64,000 nucleotides of DNA from Actinotalea endophytica. GTDB taxonomy: Bacteria; Actinomycetota; Actinomycetes; Actinomycetales; Cellulomonadaceae. The position numbers were made by a program, and so were the translations under genes. Numbering within the stretch: position 1 is the first letter of the stretch; each line of letters begins with the position of its first letter. Positions 44,691 to 53,817 of the stretch are shown in pieces. The notes below the pieces were generated by a model. That model did not search any database. It had not been told where the DNA came from and saw nothing but the letters and a program-made list of their open reading frames with translations. Location: contig NZ_JAOVZU010000006.1 in the NCBI RefSeq assembly GCF_025717005.1, positions 140,925 through 204,924 on the forward strand, in the 5' to 3' direction.

Positions 44691-46262
44691 ATGAACCAGC
44701 ACGGGGAGCTGACGCCGTCGCAGCGCGAGATCGTGCTCGAGATGCGTGCCATCACCAAGACCTTCCCCGGGGTCAAGGCCCTCGAGGACGTCTCGCTCGA
44801 GGTCCGCAGGGGTGAGATCCACGCCATCTGCGGCGAGAACGGAGCCGGCAAGTCGACGCTCATGAAGGTGCTCTCCGGGGTGTACCCGCACGGCACCTAC
44901 GAGGGCGAGATCGTGCTCGACGGCCGCCCCGTGGAGTTCCGCGGGATCCGGGACAGCGAGCACCACGGCATCGTGATCATCCACCAGGAGCTCGCGCTGA
45001 GCCCCTACCTGTCGATCGCCGAGAACCTGTTCCTCGGCAACGAGCGCGCGAAGCGCGGGGTGATCGACTGGGAGCAGACCAACGCCGACGCGGCGCGGCT
45101 CCTCGCCGAGGTGGGCCTGCGGGAGAAGCCGGAGACCCGGATCTACGACATCGGCGTCGGCAAGCAGCAGCTGGTGGAGATCGCGAAGGCCCTGAGCAAG
45201 GACGTGAAGCTGCTCATCCTCGACGAGCCGACCGCGGCGCTCAACGACGAGGACAGCACCCACCTGCTCGGCCTGATCGAGAACCTCCGCCGGCGCGGGA
45301 TCACCTCGATCATCATCAGCCACAAGCTCGGCGAGATCCTCCGGGTCGCGGACAGCGCCACGGTGATCAGGGACGGCCGGACGATCCGCAGCTTCGACTT
45401 CGGGACCGGGACCGTCACCGAGGAGGACCTCATCCGTTCCATGGTCGGCCGCGCCATGGAGGCCAGGTTCCCGACCCGTGAGCCGCACATCGGGGAGGAG
45501 GTGCTCCGGATCGAGGACTGGACCGTCCACCACCCGATCCAGCAGGAGCGCAAGGTCGTCGACGGTGCATCGATCACGGCGCGCGCCGGCGAGGTGGTCG
45601 GCCTGGCCGGCCTCATGGGCGCCGGGCGCACCGAGCTCGCGATGAGCGTCTTCGGTCGCGCCTACGGCACCCGGATCTCCGGCCGGGTGATCAAGGACGG
45701 CAAGGACGTGACCCCGCACAGCGTGGGTGCGGCGATCTCGGCCGGGATCGCCTACGCGACCGAGGACCGCAAGCGCTTCGGGCTGAACCTGCTGACCGAC
45801 ATCAAGCGGAACATCGCCTCGGCGTCGTTGCGCAAGGTCTCCACCCGCGGCGTGGTCGACGCCGGCGCCGAGGCCAACGTCGCCGAGCGGTACCGGACGA
45901 GCATGAACATCAAGGCGCCGAGCGTCGACGTCATCACCGGCAACCTGTCGGGCGGCAACCAGCAGAAGGTCGTGCTGTCCAAGTGGATCTTCACGGACGC
46001 CGACGTGCTGATCCTCGACGAGCCGACCCGCGGCATCGACGTCGGCGCGAAGTACGAGATCTACACGATCATCAACCGCCTCGCCGCCGAGGGGAAGGCG
46101 ATCATCCTCATCTCCTCGGAGCTGCCCGAGCTGCTCGGGATGTGCGACCGGATCTACGCCATCAGTGAAGGACGCGTGACCGGCGAGGTGCTCCGTGAGG
46201 ACGCCACCGAGGCCACGCTCATGCGCTACATGACCAACTCGGACCAGGAGGTGTCCCAGTGA
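44691..46262 (+). CDS. Monosaccharide ABC transporter ATPase (MmsA/GguA-type, two ATPase domains)
   Basis: This 523-residue protein has two fused ATPase domains, as in ribose- and xylose-type importers. Domain 1 has Walker [10 protein letters not shown], a signature region [17 protein letters not shown] and Walker [12 protein letters not shown]. Domain 2 has a degenerate Walker [10 protein letters not shown], the intact signature LSGGNQQKV and Walker [39 protein letters not shown] supports the multiple-monosaccharide subfamily (key part [13 protein letters not shown]). GGAG lies before the ATG; the stop overlaps the permease start (GTGA). Confidence 0.93.
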   Translation: MNQHGELTPSQREIVLEMRAITKTFPGVKALEDVSLEVRRGEIHAICGENGAGKSTLMKVLSGVYPHGTYEGEIVLDGRPVEFRGIRDSEHHGIVIIHQELALSPYLSIAENLFLGNERAKRGVIDWEQTNADAARLLAEVGLREKPETRIYDIGVGKQQLVEIAKALSKDVKLLILDEPTAALNDEDSTHLLGLIENLRRRGITSIIISHKLGEILRVADSATVIRDGRTIRSFDFGTGTVTEEDLIRSMVGRAMEARFPTREPHIGEEVLRIEDWTVHHPIQQERKVVDGASITARAGEVVGLAGLMGAGRTELAMSVFGRAYGTRISGRVIKDGKDVTPHSVGAAISAGIAYATEDRKRFGLNLLTDIKRNIASASLRKVSTRGVVDAGAEANVAERYRTSMNIKAPSVDVITGNLSGGNQQKVVLSKWIFTDADVLILDEPTRGIDVGAKYEIYTIINRLAAEGKAIILISSELPELLGMCDRIYAISEGRVTGEVLREDATEATLMRYMTNSDQEVSQ

Positions 46263-47434
46263 CCGCCCTCAAGGAGATGCTGGGCGGCAACATCCGCCAG
46301 TACGGCATCGTCGGCGCGCTCTTCTTGATCGTGCTGCTCTTCCAGCTGGCCACGGGCGGCAAGCTGCTGCTGCCGAACAACGTGGCGAGCCTGATCCAGC
46401 AGAACGCGTACGTCATGATCCTGGCCGCCGGCATGGTCATCGTGATCATCGCCGGCCACATCGACCTGTCGGTCGGGTCGATCGTGGGCTTCATCGGCGG
46501 CGTCGTCGCTCTGCTCATGACGCACGTCGGTCTGCCGTGGTGGCTCGCCATCCTCGGCGGGATGCTGCTCGGCGTCGTGGTCGGCATGTGGCAGGGCTTC
46601 TGGGTCGCGTTCGTCGGGGTCCCGGCGTTCATCGTGACGCTCGCCGGATGGCTCGCGTTCCGAGGCCTGGCGATCCTGCTCGTCGGTGTCACCGTGTCGA
46701 TCGGCACCGAGAAGGAGTTCGTGGCGATCTCCAACGGGTCGATCCCGAACGCGCTCGGCTACATCGCGAACCGTGACGTCGTGACGCTGCTGATCGGTGT
46801 GGCGGTGATCGGCCTGCTGGTCTTCACCCAGCTCCGGTCCCGCCGTGCGATGCGCAAGCACGGCCTGGAGACCGAGTCGGCCGGCGCGCTCGTGCTCAAG
46901 CTCGCGCTCGTGTCCGTGCTGGTCGCGTTCTTCGCGTGGACCTTGGCCGGGAGCCGCGGGGGCACCCCGATCGTCCTGGTGATCATCGGGGTGGTCATCG
47001 CGGTCTACTCGTTCGTCACGCAGAGCACCGTCTTCGGTCGCAACGTGTACGCGATGGGTGGCAACTTCCAGGGCGCGGTGCTGTCCGGCGTCAACACCCG
47101 CCGGATGAACTTCATGATCTTCGTGAACATGGGCGTGCTGGCCTCGGTCGCCGCCGTGGTGACCACGTCGAAGTCCGGGGCCGCCACCGCTCAGGCGGGC
47201 AACCTGTACGAGCTCGACGCGATCGCCGCCTGCTTCATCGGTGGCACGTCCGTCAGCGGCGGCATCGGGCGGGTCTCCGGCGTCATGGTCGGTGCGCTGA
47301 TCATGGGCGTGCTCAACATGGGTCTGTCGATCATGCGCGTCGACCCGGCGTGGCAGCAGGTGGTCAAGGGGTTGGTGCTGGTCCTCGCGGTCGCGTTCGA
47401 CCTGGTGAACAAGCGGCGGGCCGGCACCCGCTGA
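46259..47434 (+). CDS. Monosaccharide ABC transporter permease (MmsB/GguB-type)
   Basis: This 391-residue integral membrane protein has about ten hydrophobic segments and the BPD-2 permease marks [40 protein letters not shown] and [18 protein letters not shown]. The central insert with [15 protein letters not shown] (near residues 190-205) is typical of the GguB branch and makes it longer than ribose permeases. The GTG start overlaps the ATPase stop. With the preceding two genes it forms a complete monosaccharide importer, likely for xylose or arabinose. Confidence 0.92.
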   Translation: MTALKEMLGGNIRQYGIVGALFLIVLLFQLATGGKLLLPNNVASLIQQNAYVMILAAGMVIVIIAGHIDLSVGSIVGFIGGVVALLMTHVGLPWWLAILGGMLLGVVVGMWQGFWVAFVGVPAFIVTLAGWLAFRGLAILLVGVTVSIGTEKEFVAISNGSIPNALGYIANRDVVTLLIGVAVIGLLVFTQLRSRRAMRKHGLETESAGALVLKLALVSVLVAFFAWTLAGSRGGTPIVLVIIGVVIAVYSFVTQSTVFGRNVYAMGGNFQGAVLSGVNTRRMNFMIFVNMGVLASVAAVVTTSKSGAATAQAGNLYELDAIAACFIGGTSVSGGIGRVSGVMVGALIMGVLNMGLSIMRVDPAWQQVVKGLVLVLAVAFDLVNKRRAGTR

Positions 47435-47449
47435 CCCGATCCCCTCCGT

Positions 47450-47487
47450 GTGCCGCGCGGCCCGGTCGTCGTCGGGCCGCGCGGCAC
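47450..47487 (+). terminator. Terminator after the monosaccharide transporter operon
   Basis: GTGCCGCGCGGCCC (47450-47463) and GGGCCGCGCGGCAC (47474-47487) form a 14-bp perfect stem with a 10-base loop, 16 bases after the permease stop. A short TCTC follows. Confidence 0.8.
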
Positions 47488-47545
47488 TCTCGTGCCCGGG
47501 CGAGCCGGGTACGCGGGCGGTGAGCCGACCTGCCAGGGTGGACCC

Positions 47546-48562
47546 ATGAGGCTGTGGATCGGGACGTATCCCGCGGACGGTGCCGGGACTCCGGTCGGTA
47601 CCGGTGAGGGCATCTGGTACGCCGAGACCGATCCGGCCACCGGCCGGCTCGTCGCGCGGCAGGTGGCTGAGGTGCCCGCGCCCTCGTACCTCGCGCTGAG
47701 CCCGGACGGCGCCACGCTCTACGCGGTCGGGGAGACGGCCCCGGGCATGGTGCTGGCCCTCGCCGTCGGAGCGGACGGCTCCTTGGTCGAGCGGGAACGC
47801 ATCACGTCGGGCGGCAGCGACCCGTGCCACCTGCTCGTGCACCCCTCGGGACGGACGCTGTACGTGGCGCAGTACAGCAGCGGGTCGCTCGCCGCGGTGC
47901 CGCTCAGCCCGGACGGCGGGTTCGCCGGCGGCGTGGGGCAGATCTTCGAGCACTCCGGCATCGGCCCGCACGAGCGCCAGGCGGGCCCGCACGTGCACTC
48001 GGCCGTGCTGGTGGACGACGTCGTGCTCGCGCTCGACCTGGGCACCGACGAGCTGCGCCGCTACCGGGCCGGCGCCGACGGCGTCCTCACGGTCGACGAG
48101 ATCGCGGGTCGGCTGCCGTTCGGCACGGGGCCCCGGCACGCTGCGGTCACCCGGGACGGCGACCTGCTGGTGGTCGGGGAGCTGTCGGCGACCCTCTACC
48201 TGCTGGGCTGGGACGCCACGACCGCACGGGTCGAGCCGCTCGATCGCCTCGAGCTCGCTGAACCGCCCGCGCTGCCGGCGCACGTCACGGTCTCGCCCGA
48301 GGGTGACCGGGCGTTCGTGGGGGTGCGCGGCCCGGACGAGATCGCCGTGGTCGACGTCGTGGGTCGTCGCCTCGTGCCGCGGGGCACGATCCCCACACCG
48401 GCCTGGCCGCGCCATCACGCCGTGGTGGACGGGTGCCTGCTCGTCGCGGGCGAGCGCGGCCACCGGGTCACGGTGCACGCCATGGTCGACGGGGTGCCGC
48501 AGGCGGAGGTCGTCGACCAGCTCGAGATCCCGTCGCCGACCTTTATCCTGCCGCGGCCCTGA
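47546..48562 (+). CDS. Lactonase-family beta-propeller protein (YkgB/Pgl-like)
   Basis: This 338-residue protein matches the seven-bladed-propeller lactonase family that includes E. coli 6-phosphogluconolactonase Pgl. Marks are RLWIGTYPADG, PAPSYLALSPDGATLYAV, SGGSDPCHLLVHPSGRTLYVAQY, QAGPHVHSAVL and GTGPRHAAVT. Some family members act on sugar lactones of oxidative xylose or arabinose routes, which would suit the neighbours, but phosphogluconolactone is equally possible. No ribosome site is clear; CAGGGT ends six bases before the ATG, a weak leaderless candidate. The longer upstream reading crosses the terminator hairpin. Confidence 0.83.
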   Translation: MRLWIGTYPADGAGTPVGTGEGIWYAETDPATGRLVARQVAEVPAPSYLALSPDGATLYAVGETAPGMVLALAVGADGSLVERERITSGGSDPCHLLVHPSGRTLYVAQYSSGSLAAVPLSPDGGFAGGVGQIFEHSGIGPHERQAGPHVHSAVLVDDVVLALDLGTDELRRYRAGADGVLTVDEIAGRLPFGTGPRHAAVTRDGDLLVVGELSATLYLLGWDATTARVEPLDRLELAEPPALPAHVTVSPEGDRAFVGVRGPDEIAVVDVVGRRLVPRGTIPTPAWPRHHAVVDGCLLVAGERGHRVTVHAMVDGVPQAEVVDQLEIPSPTFILPRP

Positions 48563-48628
48563 GGTTGCCGGACGGGCGGCGCGCGAACGGCACCGAGGCG
48601 GGGACGCTCGCGCAGGCCTCCGTGACAA

Positions 48629-48670
48629 CCCGACGGCCGCCCGCCCCCGAGGGGACGAGCGGCCGTCGGG
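48629..48670. terminator. Bidirectional terminator between lactonase and transaldolase genes
   Basis: CCCGACGGCCGC (48629-48640) and GCGGCCGTCGGG (48659-48670) form a 12-bp perfect stem with an 18-base loop between two convergent genes. Confidence 0.75.
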
Positions 48671-48701
48671 CCGAGGAGGTCTCAGGGCGCCGGGGCGCCG
48701 G

Positions 48702-49811
48702 TCAGTCGGGGTTCGGCACGAGGATCTCGCGGACCAGCGCGGACAGCTGGGCGTCGGCGTCGAGGAACTGACGCAGCGTGCGGCGGGTCGCCCCGAAGTC
48801 GGCGAACTCGTCGATCGTCATGCCGTCCGGCTCGTAGGCCTTGGTCCACTCGTCCGGGATGCGCGCCGCGATCTCGTCGAGGATCGCCTGGTCCACCGGC
48901 ACGTCGATCCGCGAGGGCAGGTCGAGGCCGTTGTCGTTGATGAGCTTCTGCCACCCGAACGGCGGGGAGATCACCACGTCGCCGCCGACCAGCTCGGAGA
49001 GCTGGAGGTGGTTGCGGAACGCGGCCGAGAGGACCCGCGTCCGGTAGCCCCGCTCGGCGAAGATCTGGTAGGCGCGCTTCATCGCGGCGACGCCGGCCCA
49101 CTCGAGCACGCCGGGGCTCAGCAGCAGCCCGCGCTTCGCGGCGACGTGCTTGAGCCAGTCGTCCAGCCGGCCACCCATCAGGGTCGCGACCGGGCCCATC
49201 TGCTCGGTCGGCAGGCCCTCGGCCTCGCGCCGGGCGAGCCCGCGCTCGACCGCCGCGCCGACCTCGACGACCTGCGGGACCGTGAAGGACACCGTCGCGT
49301 TGATGCTCACGCCGCGGTAGGTGACCTCTTCGATCGCCTCGATGCCGGCGCGCGTGGCGGGCAGCTTGACGATGATGTTCGGCGCGAGGTGGTGGAAGTG
49401 CTCCGCCTGGTCGGCGAGCGCGACCGGGTCGCGGTGCAGGCGCGGGTCGGTCTGGATCGACAGGCGTCCGTTGCGGCCGTTGTGCTCGGTGAAGATCGGC
49501 GCGAGCAGCTCGGCCGCGTCGACCGAGAGCTCCTCGACCACGAGCCAGCCGAGCTCGGACTCGCCGAGCGTCGGGTGCTCGTCGGCGAGCTCGCGCAGCC
49601 GGGCGGTCCACCGGGGCAGGTCGGCCTTGATCGCGGCGAGCGCGATGACCGGGTTGCAGGTGGCGCCGACCGCGCCGAACGAGATGGACGTCCGCAGCTG
49701 GGTGGGGTCCGCCGAGTCGTTCCACAGGGCGGTCTGCGGGAACGCCTGGGTCATCCGCCCCAAGGGGGTGGTGGTGTCGACCGCGATCCGGTCCATGTCG
49801 AGCTGGGTCAT
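48702..49811 (-). CDS. Transaldolase-family protein
   Basis: This 369-residue TIM-barrel protein carries the transaldolase core: SFGAVGATCNPVIALAAIK near residue 44, the Schiff-base Lys149 in NIIVKLPAT, and YRGVSINATVSFT after it. The rest differs from the housekeeping pentose-pathway transaldolase, notably the N-terminal FPQTALWNDSADP and the C-terminal DEWTKAYEPDGM. It is leftward, downstream of the GntR gene. Its promoter has the same operator as iolC, so it probably belongs to inositol use, with an unknown aldol substrate. I chose the ATG at 49811, preceded by GGAGGA. Confidence 0.85.
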   Translation of the reverse strand: MTQLDMDRIAVDTTTPLGRMTQAFPQTALWNDSADPTQLRTSISFGAVGATCNPVIALAAIKADLPRWTARLRELADEHPTLGESELGWLVVEELSVDAAELLAPIFTEHNGRNGRLSIQTDPRLHRDPVALADQAEHFHHLAPNIIVKLPATRAGIEAIEEVTYRGVSINATVSFTVPQVVEVGAAVERGLARREAEGLPTEQMGPVATLMGGRLDDWLKHVAAKRGLLLSPGVLEWAGVAAMKRAYQIFAERGYRTRVLSAAFRNHLQLSELVGGDVVISPPFGWQKLINDNGLDLPSRIDVPVDQAILDEIAARIPDEWTKAYEPDGMTIDEFADFGATRRTLRQFLDADAQLSALVREILVPNPD

Positions 49812-49890
49812 CGAGTCCTCCGCTGCGCGCATCTACGAGGCCGCCCGCCCTGGCGGAACCCGTCCGCACCCTTGCGGTGCGCACGACTAG

Positions 49891-49938
49891 ATTCCACAGC
49901 AGGACAGCACTTGATGTCAAGCATATGTCCTGACAAAT
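49891..49938 (-). promoter_or_regulatory. Promoter and GntR operator of the transaldolase gene
   Basis: The operator ATATGTC-CT-GACAAAT (49923-49938) has arms matching at 6 of 7 positions; its first 15 bases recur before iolC (50882-50896). On the minus strand TTGACA (49920-49915) is a consensus -35, and TGGAAT (49896-49891) a moderate -10 at 18-base spacing. GACAGCAC (49903-49910) is also shared with the iolC region. A repressor bound just upstream of or over the -35 would control the gene. Confidence 0.7.
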
Positions 49939-50044
49939 ATTGAGGCGAGACGGAAGTCCCGGACGCGGTCCGCGGAGTCGCGCCCGGTGCGGCCGCGGAT
50001 CGGGCCGCGGGGCGGGTTCGTCGGGCAGAGGGCAGGTGTGCCGA

Positions 50045-50782
50045 TCAGCCCGCGAACATCGTCGTCTCGAACGAGTACCGCGACGCGCGGTAGATGTGGG
50101 CGCCGAACTCCACGGCGGCGCCGGCCTCGTCGAACGCCGTGCGCTCCATGGTCAGCAGCGCCGCGCGGGGCGCCTCGTCGAGCATCCGGGCCTCGGCGGC
50201 CGACGCGGTGCGCGCACCGATCCGCTGCTTCGCGATCCGCGGCTTCACGCCCCGGCCGCGCAGGCAGTCGTACAGGCCGTCCGCCTCGAGGTCCTCGCGG
50301 GACGGCGCGATCGCGATCGGCAGGTAGTTCGTCATCAGGGCGATCGGGTCGCCGTCGGCCCGGCGCAGGCGGCGGATCATCACGACCTCCGTCCCCTCCG
50401 GGATGTCGAGGGCGTGCGCGACGTCCACCGGGGCCGGCACCGTGGTGTGCTCGAGCACCTCGGTGGTCGGCTTCTGACCGCTCTTGGTGAGGTCGTCGTA
50501 CAGCGACGTGAGGTCGACCGGCCGGCGGATCCGGGCCGGGGCGACGTGCGTGCCGGCGCCGCGCTTACGGACCAGCTGGCCCTTGTCGACCAGCTCGCGC
50601 AGGGCCTGGCGAGCGGTCGGCCGGGAGATGCCGAGGCGGTTGGCGAGCGAGATCTCGTTCTCGAGCAGCTCGCCCGGCGCGAGTCGACCGTCGTCGATCG
50701 CAGCCTGGATGGCCTGGGCGACCTGGTGGTAGAGCGGCACCGGGCTGGTCCGGTCGAGCTCGATGCGCAACGGCTGCGGCAC
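50045..50782 (-). CDS. GntR-family regulator (HutC subfamily), IolR-like
   Basis: This 245-residue regulator has an N-terminal winged helix (VPLYHQVAQAIQAAIDDGRL, then ISLANRLGISRPTARQALRELV) and a C-terminal UTRA effector domain (RPVDLTSLYDDLTKSG, ALMTNYLPIAIAP, SYSFETTMF-like end), the HutC type. It is divergent from iolC, so it probably represses the inositol genes until an inositol breakdown product binds. The GTG at 50782 has GGGAGG five bases upstream. The intergenic region to iolC holds two operator-like elements; a third stands before the transaldolase and a fourth before the transporter. Confidence 0.88.
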   Translation of the reverse strand: MPQPLRIELDRTSPVPLYHQVAQAIQAAIDDGRLAPGELLENEISLANRLGISRPTARQALRELVDKGQLVRKRGAGTHVAPARIRRPVDLTSLYDDLTKSGQKPTTEVLEHTTVPAPVDVAHALDIPEGTEVVMIRRLRRADGDPIALMTNYLPIAIAPSREDLEADGLYDCLRGRGVKPRIAKQRIGARTASAAEARMLDEAPRAALLTMERTAFDEAGAAVEFGAHIYRASRYSFETTMFAG

Positions 50783-50856
50783 GGATGCCTCCCTCGGCAA
50801 CAAGGCGTGTCGGCCCGCATCGTCGCGGACCGCACCTGATCCGTGAGCATAGCGCA

Positions 50857-50897
50857 GTACTGACAGCACGTCCGGATGAAGATATGTCCTGACAAAC
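50857..50897. promoter_or_regulatory. IolR-type operator cluster between the GntR and iolC genes
   Basis: Three elements are adjacent: GTACTGACAGCAC (50857-50869), GTCCGGATG (50870-50878) and ATATGTC-CT-GACAAAC (50882-50897). The first contains GTACTGACA, whose complement TGTCAGTAC is in the transporter operator. GTCCGGATG is also found there, and the third element is the transaldolase operator. A -35-like TTGACG (50900-50905) for iolC follows directly. The grouping suggests shared control by the GntR protein. Confidence 0.72.
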
Positions 50898-51013
50898 ACT
50901 TGACGAGACGGCCATCCACGGTGCATCGTCGTGACATCCCGGAACGAGCCGGGCGCTCGGGTCTGCGGCCCGACCCGCGACGCGGCGGACAGCGCGCACG
51001 GACAGGAGGAGCG

Positions 51014-51988
51014 GTGACCGGCGTCCGAACCCCCGAGGTGCTCACCGTGGGGCGCAGCGGCGTCGACCTGTACCCGCTGCAGACCGGTGTCCACCTCGAG
51101 GACGTGCAGACGTTCGGCAAGTTCCTCGGCGGCAGCCCGACCAACGTCGCGGTCGCGATCGCGCGTCTCGGCCACTCGGCAGCGGTCCTCACCGGCGTCG
51201 GCGACGACCCGTTCGGCCGGTTCGTGCGCCAGGCCATCCGCGACTTCGGCGTCGACGACTCGCACGTGGTCGTGGTGCCCGACCTGCACACCCCGGTGAC
51301 CTTCTGCGAGATCTTCCCGCCGGACTCCTTCCCGCTCCGCTTCTACCGCGCGCCGAGCGCACCCGACCTGCGCCTGCGGCCGCAGGACGTGCCGGTCGAC
51401 CTGGTCGCCGAGGTCCGGCTGCTGTGGTTCACCGCGAGCGGGCTGTCCGCGGAGCCGAGCCGCTCGGCGCACCTGGCCGCGCTCGCCGCGCGCACCCGCG
51501 GGCTCACCGTGCTCGACCTCGACTACCGGCCGATGTTCTGGGACTCCGAGCAGCACGCGCACGACGAGGTCGCCGCGGTGCTCGGGCAGGTCGACGTCGC
51601 GGTCGGCAACGGCGAGGAGTGCCTGGTCGCGGTCGGCGAGACCGACCCGGACCGTGCCGCGGACGCCCTCCTGGACCACGGCGTCGACCTCGCGGTCGTC
51701 AAGCAGGGTCCGCGGGGCGTGCTCGCCAAGACCCGCTCGGAGCGGGTCTTCGTGGAGCCGACCGTGGTCGAGGTGGTCAACGGGCTCGGTGCCGGCGACG
51801 GGTTCGGCGGCGCGCTGTGCCACGGCCTGCTCGAGGGCTGGTCGCTGCGTCGCACGATCGAGTACGCCTCGGCTGCGGGCGCGATCGTCGCCTCGCGCCT
51901 GGAGTGCTCGGGTGCCATGCCGACCGCAGCCGAGGTCGACGCGATGCTCGCCTCGGGGATGCCACCACAGCAGCGGGGGGTGCGGTGA
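51014..51988 (+). CDS. iolC: 5-dehydro-2-deoxygluconokinase
   Basis: IolC phosphorylates 5-dehydro-2-deoxy-D-gluconate in myo-inositol breakdown. The 324-residue PfkB-family kinase shows VLTVGRSGVDLYPLQ at the start, KFLGGSPTNVAVAIARLG, the IolC-type region TFCEIFPPDSFPLRFYR, and the C-terminal PfkB signature VVNGLGAGDGFGGALCHGL with the catalytic Asp. I chose the GTG at 51014, preceded by AGGAGGA; the longer upstream reading crosses the operators. The stop shares one base with the next gene (TGATG). Confidence 0.92.
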   Translation: MTGVRTPEVLTVGRSGVDLYPLQTGVHLEDVQTFGKFLGGSPTNVAVAIARLGHSAAVLTGVGDDPFGRFVRQAIRDFGVDDSHVVVVPDLHTPVTFCEIFPPDSFPLRFYRAPSAPDLRLRPQDVPVDLVAEVRLLWFTASGLSAEPSRSAHLAALAARTRGLTVLDLDYRPMFWDSEQHAHDEVAAVLGQVDVAVGNGEECLVAVGETDPDRAADALLDHGVDLAVVKQGPRGVLAKTRSERVFVEPTVVEVVNGLGAGDGFGGALCHGLLEGWSLRRTIEYASAAGAIVASRLECSGAMPTAAEVDAMLASGMPPQQRGVR

Positions 51989-52896
51989 TGGGCACCGGTT
52001 TCGTCGAGGACCGCGCCGGGCTGACCGAGGTGCGGATGACCGACCCGGCCCGGATCGCCGCGCGCCTCGCGGCCAGGACGCCGTTCCCGGGGCTCGCCGC
52101 CGGGGAACGCCTGCTGATCATCGCGGCCGACCACCCCGCGCGGGGTGCGCTCGCCGCGGGCCACGACGCCATGGCCATGGCCGACCGCTGGGACCTGCTC
52201 AGCCGGGTCCGGGTGGCGCTCGCGCGCCCGGGCGTGCACGGCTTCCTCGGCTCGGCGGACCTCGTCGAGGACCTCACCATGCTCGGGGCCCTCGAGGGCA
52301 AGCTCGTGCTCGGCTCGATGAACCGGGGCGGTGTCGCGGGCGCGACCTTCGAGCTCGACGACCGCTTCACCGGGTACGACCCGAAGGGGATCGCCGCCGC
52401 GGGTCTGGACGGCGGCAAGATGCTGCTCCGCATCGACCCGGACGACCCGGCGTCGGTCGCGACGCTCGAGGCGTGCGCGAGCGCGGTCGACGGGCTCGCC
52501 GAGCGTGGCCTGGTCGCGATGATCGAGCCGTTCTGGAGCACCCGGTCCGACGGCCGGGTCCGCAACGTCCTCGACGCCGAGGCCGTGATCCGGTCGATCG
52601 CGATCGCCTCGGGGCTCGGCAGGACCTCCGCGTTCACCTGGCTCAAGCTCCCGTTCGTCCCGGACATGGCCCGGGTGCTCGCCGCGACGACGCTCCCCAC
52701 GTTCGTCCTCGGCGGCGACGTGCCCGACGGCGGGGCGCCGCTGCCGGACTGGGCGGCCGCGCTCGCGCTGCCCACGGTGCGCGGTCTGACGATCGGCCGC
52801 TCGCTGCTCTACCCGCCGGACGGCGACGTCGTCGCCGCCGTCGACAGTGCCGTGGCGCTCCTGGGCGCCCGACCGGAAGGAGTCATGGTCCGATGA
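51988..52896 (+). CDS. Cgl0159-type (beta/alpha)8 aldolase-fold protein of inositol clusters
   Basis: This 302-residue protein contains LLIIAADHPARGALAAG, GSADLVEDLTMLGALEGK, GSMNRGGVAGATFELDDRFTGYD (key part SMNRGGVAGA) and TWLKLPFVPDM. This matches a barrel family found in actinobacterial iol clusters and named after Corynebacterium Cgl0159. Class I aldolases of the DeoC/LacD type are the nearest fold relatives, and Lys in WLKLPF may form the Schiff base. It probably cleaves the phosphorylated product of IolC, a step done by IolJ elsewhere, but this is inference. It is coupled to iolC and iolB by overlaps. Confidence 0.82.
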   Translation: MGTGFVEDRAGLTEVRMTDPARIAARLAARTPFPGLAAGERLLIIAADHPARGALAAGHDAMAMADRWDLLSRVRVALARPGVHGFLGSADLVEDLTMLGALEGKLVLGSMNRGGVAGATFELDDRFTGYDPKGIAAAGLDGGKMLLRIDPDDPASVATLEACASAVDGLAERGLVAMIEPFWSTRSDGRVRNVLDAEAVIRSIAIASGLGRTSAFTWLKLPFVPDMARVLAATTLPTFVLGGDVPDGGAPLPDWAAALALPTVRGLTIGRSLLYPPDGDVVAAVDSAVALLGARPEGVMVR

Positions 52897-53807
52897 GCGA
52901 CACCGAGCGTCTGGTCCGCCGCGCCGGAGACCCGGCGGCCGGGGAAGCGGTCTGCGCCGTGACCCCCGAGTCCGCGGGGTGGGGCTGGAGCGGTCTCGAG
53001 GTGCGCGAGCTCGCCGCGGGGGACGAGTGGACCGTCGAGCTCGACGGGCGCGAGGCCGTCGTGGTGCCGTTGCGCGGGGGTGCCCACCTCTCGGTGACCG
53101 GGCCGGAGGCCGCGGAGATCGACCTCGCCGGGCGCCCCGGCGTGTTCGCCGGCCCCACCGACTTCGCCTACCTCCCGGTCGGCTCGACCGTGACGCTCAG
53201 CGGCGCGGGTGCACGGGTCGCGGTCGGCACGTCGAGGGCGAGCAGGGTGCTGCCGCTGCGCCACGTCCCCAAGGAGCAGGTGCGGGTCGACCTGCGTGGC
53301 GCCGGGTCGTGCAGCCGCCAGGTCAACAACTTCACGATCGCGACCGACGTCGAGGTGGACCACCTGCTGACCTGCGAGGTGGTCACGCCCGGCGGCAACT
53401 GGTCGTCCTACCCGCCGCACAAGCACGACGAGCACGGCGAGGACGAGCGGGCGCTCGAGGAGATCTACTACTTCGAGGTGGCGGACGGCCCGGACGGCCC
53501 CGGGGTCGGGTACCACCGCACCTACGGCACGCCCGGGCGGCCGATCGAGGTGTTCGCCGAGGTGCGCACGGGCGACACCGCGCTGGTGCCGCACGGCTTC
53601 CACGGCCCGTGCATGGCTGCCCCGGGCTACGACCTCTACTACCTCAACGTCATGGCGGGCCCGTCCGAGGACGGGCGCTGGCTCGCCGTCGACGACCCCG
53701 CCGTCACCTGGGTGCGGCAGACCTGGGAGACCCAGCAGGTCGACCCGCGCCTGCCCTGCCCGACCCCCGACCCGCTCGGCGTCGACGACGACGCCCCGAC
53801 CCACTGA
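52893..53807 (+). CDS. iolB: 5-deoxy-glucuronate isomerase
   Basis: IolB converts 5-deoxy-D-glucuronate to 5-dehydro-2-deoxy-D-gluconate, the IolC substrate. The 304-residue bicupin shows GAGSCSRQVNNFTI, the metal-binding stretch SSYPPHKHDEHGEDERALEEIYYFE (His and Glu ligands within PPHKHDEH and EEIYYF), VPHGFHGPCMAAPGYDLYYLNVMAG. The ATG overlaps the previous stop (ATGA). iolD follows after ten bases. The N-terminal cupin is more variable, as usual in the family. Confidence 0.94.
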   Translation: MSDTERLVRRAGDPAAGEAVCAVTPESAGWGWSGLEVRELAAGDEWTVELDGREAVVVPLRGGAHLSVTGPEAAEIDLAGRPGVFAGPTDFAYLPVGSTVTLSGAGARVAVGTSRASRVLPLRHVPKEQVRVDLRGAGSCSRQVNNFTIATDVEVDHLLTCEVVTPGGNWSSYPPHKHDEHGEDERALEEIYYFEVADGPDGPGVGYHRTYGTPGRPIEVFAEVRTGDTALVPHGFHGPCMAAPGYDLYYLNVMAGPSEDGRWLAVDDPAVTWVRQTWETQQVDPRLPCPTPDPLGVDDDAPTH

Positions 53808-53817
53808 GGGACACCAC

